A DNA stretch of 64,000 bases from Paramecium sonneborni (Eukaryota > Ciliophora > Oligohymenophorea > Peniculida > Parameciidae): NCBI GenBank assembly GCA_905182985.1, contig CAJJDN010000142.1, positions 146,426-210,425 of the forward strand, read 5' to 3'. Positions 63,283 to 64,000 of this stretch are shown one piece after another. The translations under genes and the position numbers were made by a program. The notes under the pieces are model-generated. The model saw nothing but the letters and a program-made list of their open reading frames with translations. It ran no database searches and was not told the origin of the DNA. Positions within the stretch are counted from its first letter, which is position 1; each line of letters begins with the position of its first letter.

Positions 63283-64000
63283 ATGCAAACTGGTACAAGT
63301 CAAGGTTAAAGCTCTTAAGATTGGAAAACAAAAAAAGTAGATAATTTTGTTGTAGTTAATAAGAAATTAGGAAAAGGATAATTTGGAACAGTTTATCGTG
63401 GTCATTATAAGGATGACTAGACAAAACAGGTAGCTATAAAGACAATTCCAATGCATGTTAAAATTTATTTAATATTTTTTATTAGGTTGTATAGAATAGT
63501 GAATCATTATAGTAACATATAAAAAGAGAGATTGCTATTCTAACAAAAATAGATCATCCAAATATTGTTAAGTTAATTCATGTTACAAAGACTAGCTCTA
63601 ATTTATATATGATTTTAGAGTTTTGTAAAGATGGAGACTTAGCTGAATATTTAAATAAGAAATTAGATAAAAGATTATCTGAATTAGAAGCAGTCATTTT
63701 CTTTAAACATGTTATAAAGGGATTTGAAATATTACATTAAGAAAAAGTAATTCATAGAGATATAAAACCATCAAATATATTATTAAATGATGGAGTTGCT
63801 AAAATTGCAGATTTTGGGTTTGCAAGAATTATTGAATCAGAAATTGATAAAATGAATTTAAGTAGAGTAGGTTCACCTATTTATATGGCACCTTAAATTT
63901 TAGAAGGTACTCATTTTACTTCTAAATGTGATATATGGTCTATTGGTGTTATGTTTTATGAATTATTATATGGAGTAACTCCATGGATGGCTAATGGATA
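63283..64000 (+). CDS. Ser/Thr kinase, ATG1/ULK-like (3' end outside the window)
   Basis: First 229 residues of a protein kinase with a 29-nt intron after IPMH. Gly-rich loop LGKGQFGTVYRG, VAIKTIP lysine, helix [19 protein letters not shown] catalytic loop, DFGFARI, activation-segment [11 protein letters not shown], and [13 protein letters not shown]. All key residues are present except that APE is APQ (Gln from TAA). The GSP.YMAP segment and IDHPNIVKL are shared with ATG1/ULK kinases, which start autophagy. Truncated by the window edge at subdomain IX/X. Confidence 0.85.

Overview
The window is about 64 kb of AT-rich, gene-dense ciliate DNA, almost certainly a Paramecium macronuclear scaffold. 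Three observations support this. In every recognisable gene TAA and TAG are read as glutamine and only TGA stops. Introns are tiny (20-35 nt, GT...AG). Intergenic gaps are often only tens of bases. A standard-code ORF search therefore breaks nearly every gene here into pieces. All gene models below were read by hand with TGA as the only stop and with short introns. Family assignments come from motifs and remembered family features; no database was searched.

Layout. 0-8 kb: a large polytopic membrane protein resembling TmcB (minus), a small polytopic membrane protein (minus), a gamma-carbonic-anhydrase-like protein (plus), and a Q/N-rich protein with a poly-Q tract (minus). 7.8-18.2 kb: two tandem paralogues, each about 1,700 residues, with an RNI-type leucine-rich-repeat ectodomain and a C-terminal multi-pass membrane domain. 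19-30 kb: a coiled-coil protein, a small KxDL/BLOC-1-like coiled coil, an F-BAR-like plus PH-like protein, a rhomboid pseudoprotease, dynactin p25, a Rab GTPase, and two small genes that appear twice because of an assembly overlap. 30-41.6 kb: a degenerate asparaginase with ankyrin repeats, the HflX/GTPBP6 GTPase, a zinc-finger protein, MPP10 (also duplicated by an assembly overlap), a kelch-BTB protein, and an S28 serine carboxypeptidase. 42.6-64 kb: PP1, membrane and coiled-coil proteins, a small basic protein, malic enzyme, S1/P1 nuclease, a Mei2-type RRM protein, a possible mitochondrial protein, CWC24, an EF-hand protein, heat shock factor, PP5, a protein of unknown function with an unresolved frame, a type I membrane protein, and the 5' two-thirds of an ATG1/ULK-like kinase.

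Functionally this is an ordinary mixed eukaryotic gene set with no operons. Several themes stand out. Three recognisable enzymes have lost catalytic residues: the asparaginase, the rhomboid and the gamma-CA. The LRR/polytopic paralogue pair is the best candidate for an undescribed protein system. One of that pair carries a possible retained internal eliminated sequence (IES). Each single N (28649 and 36895) sits between two apparently identical ~1.2 kb copies, which is the signature of unmerged contig ends rather than of real duplication.
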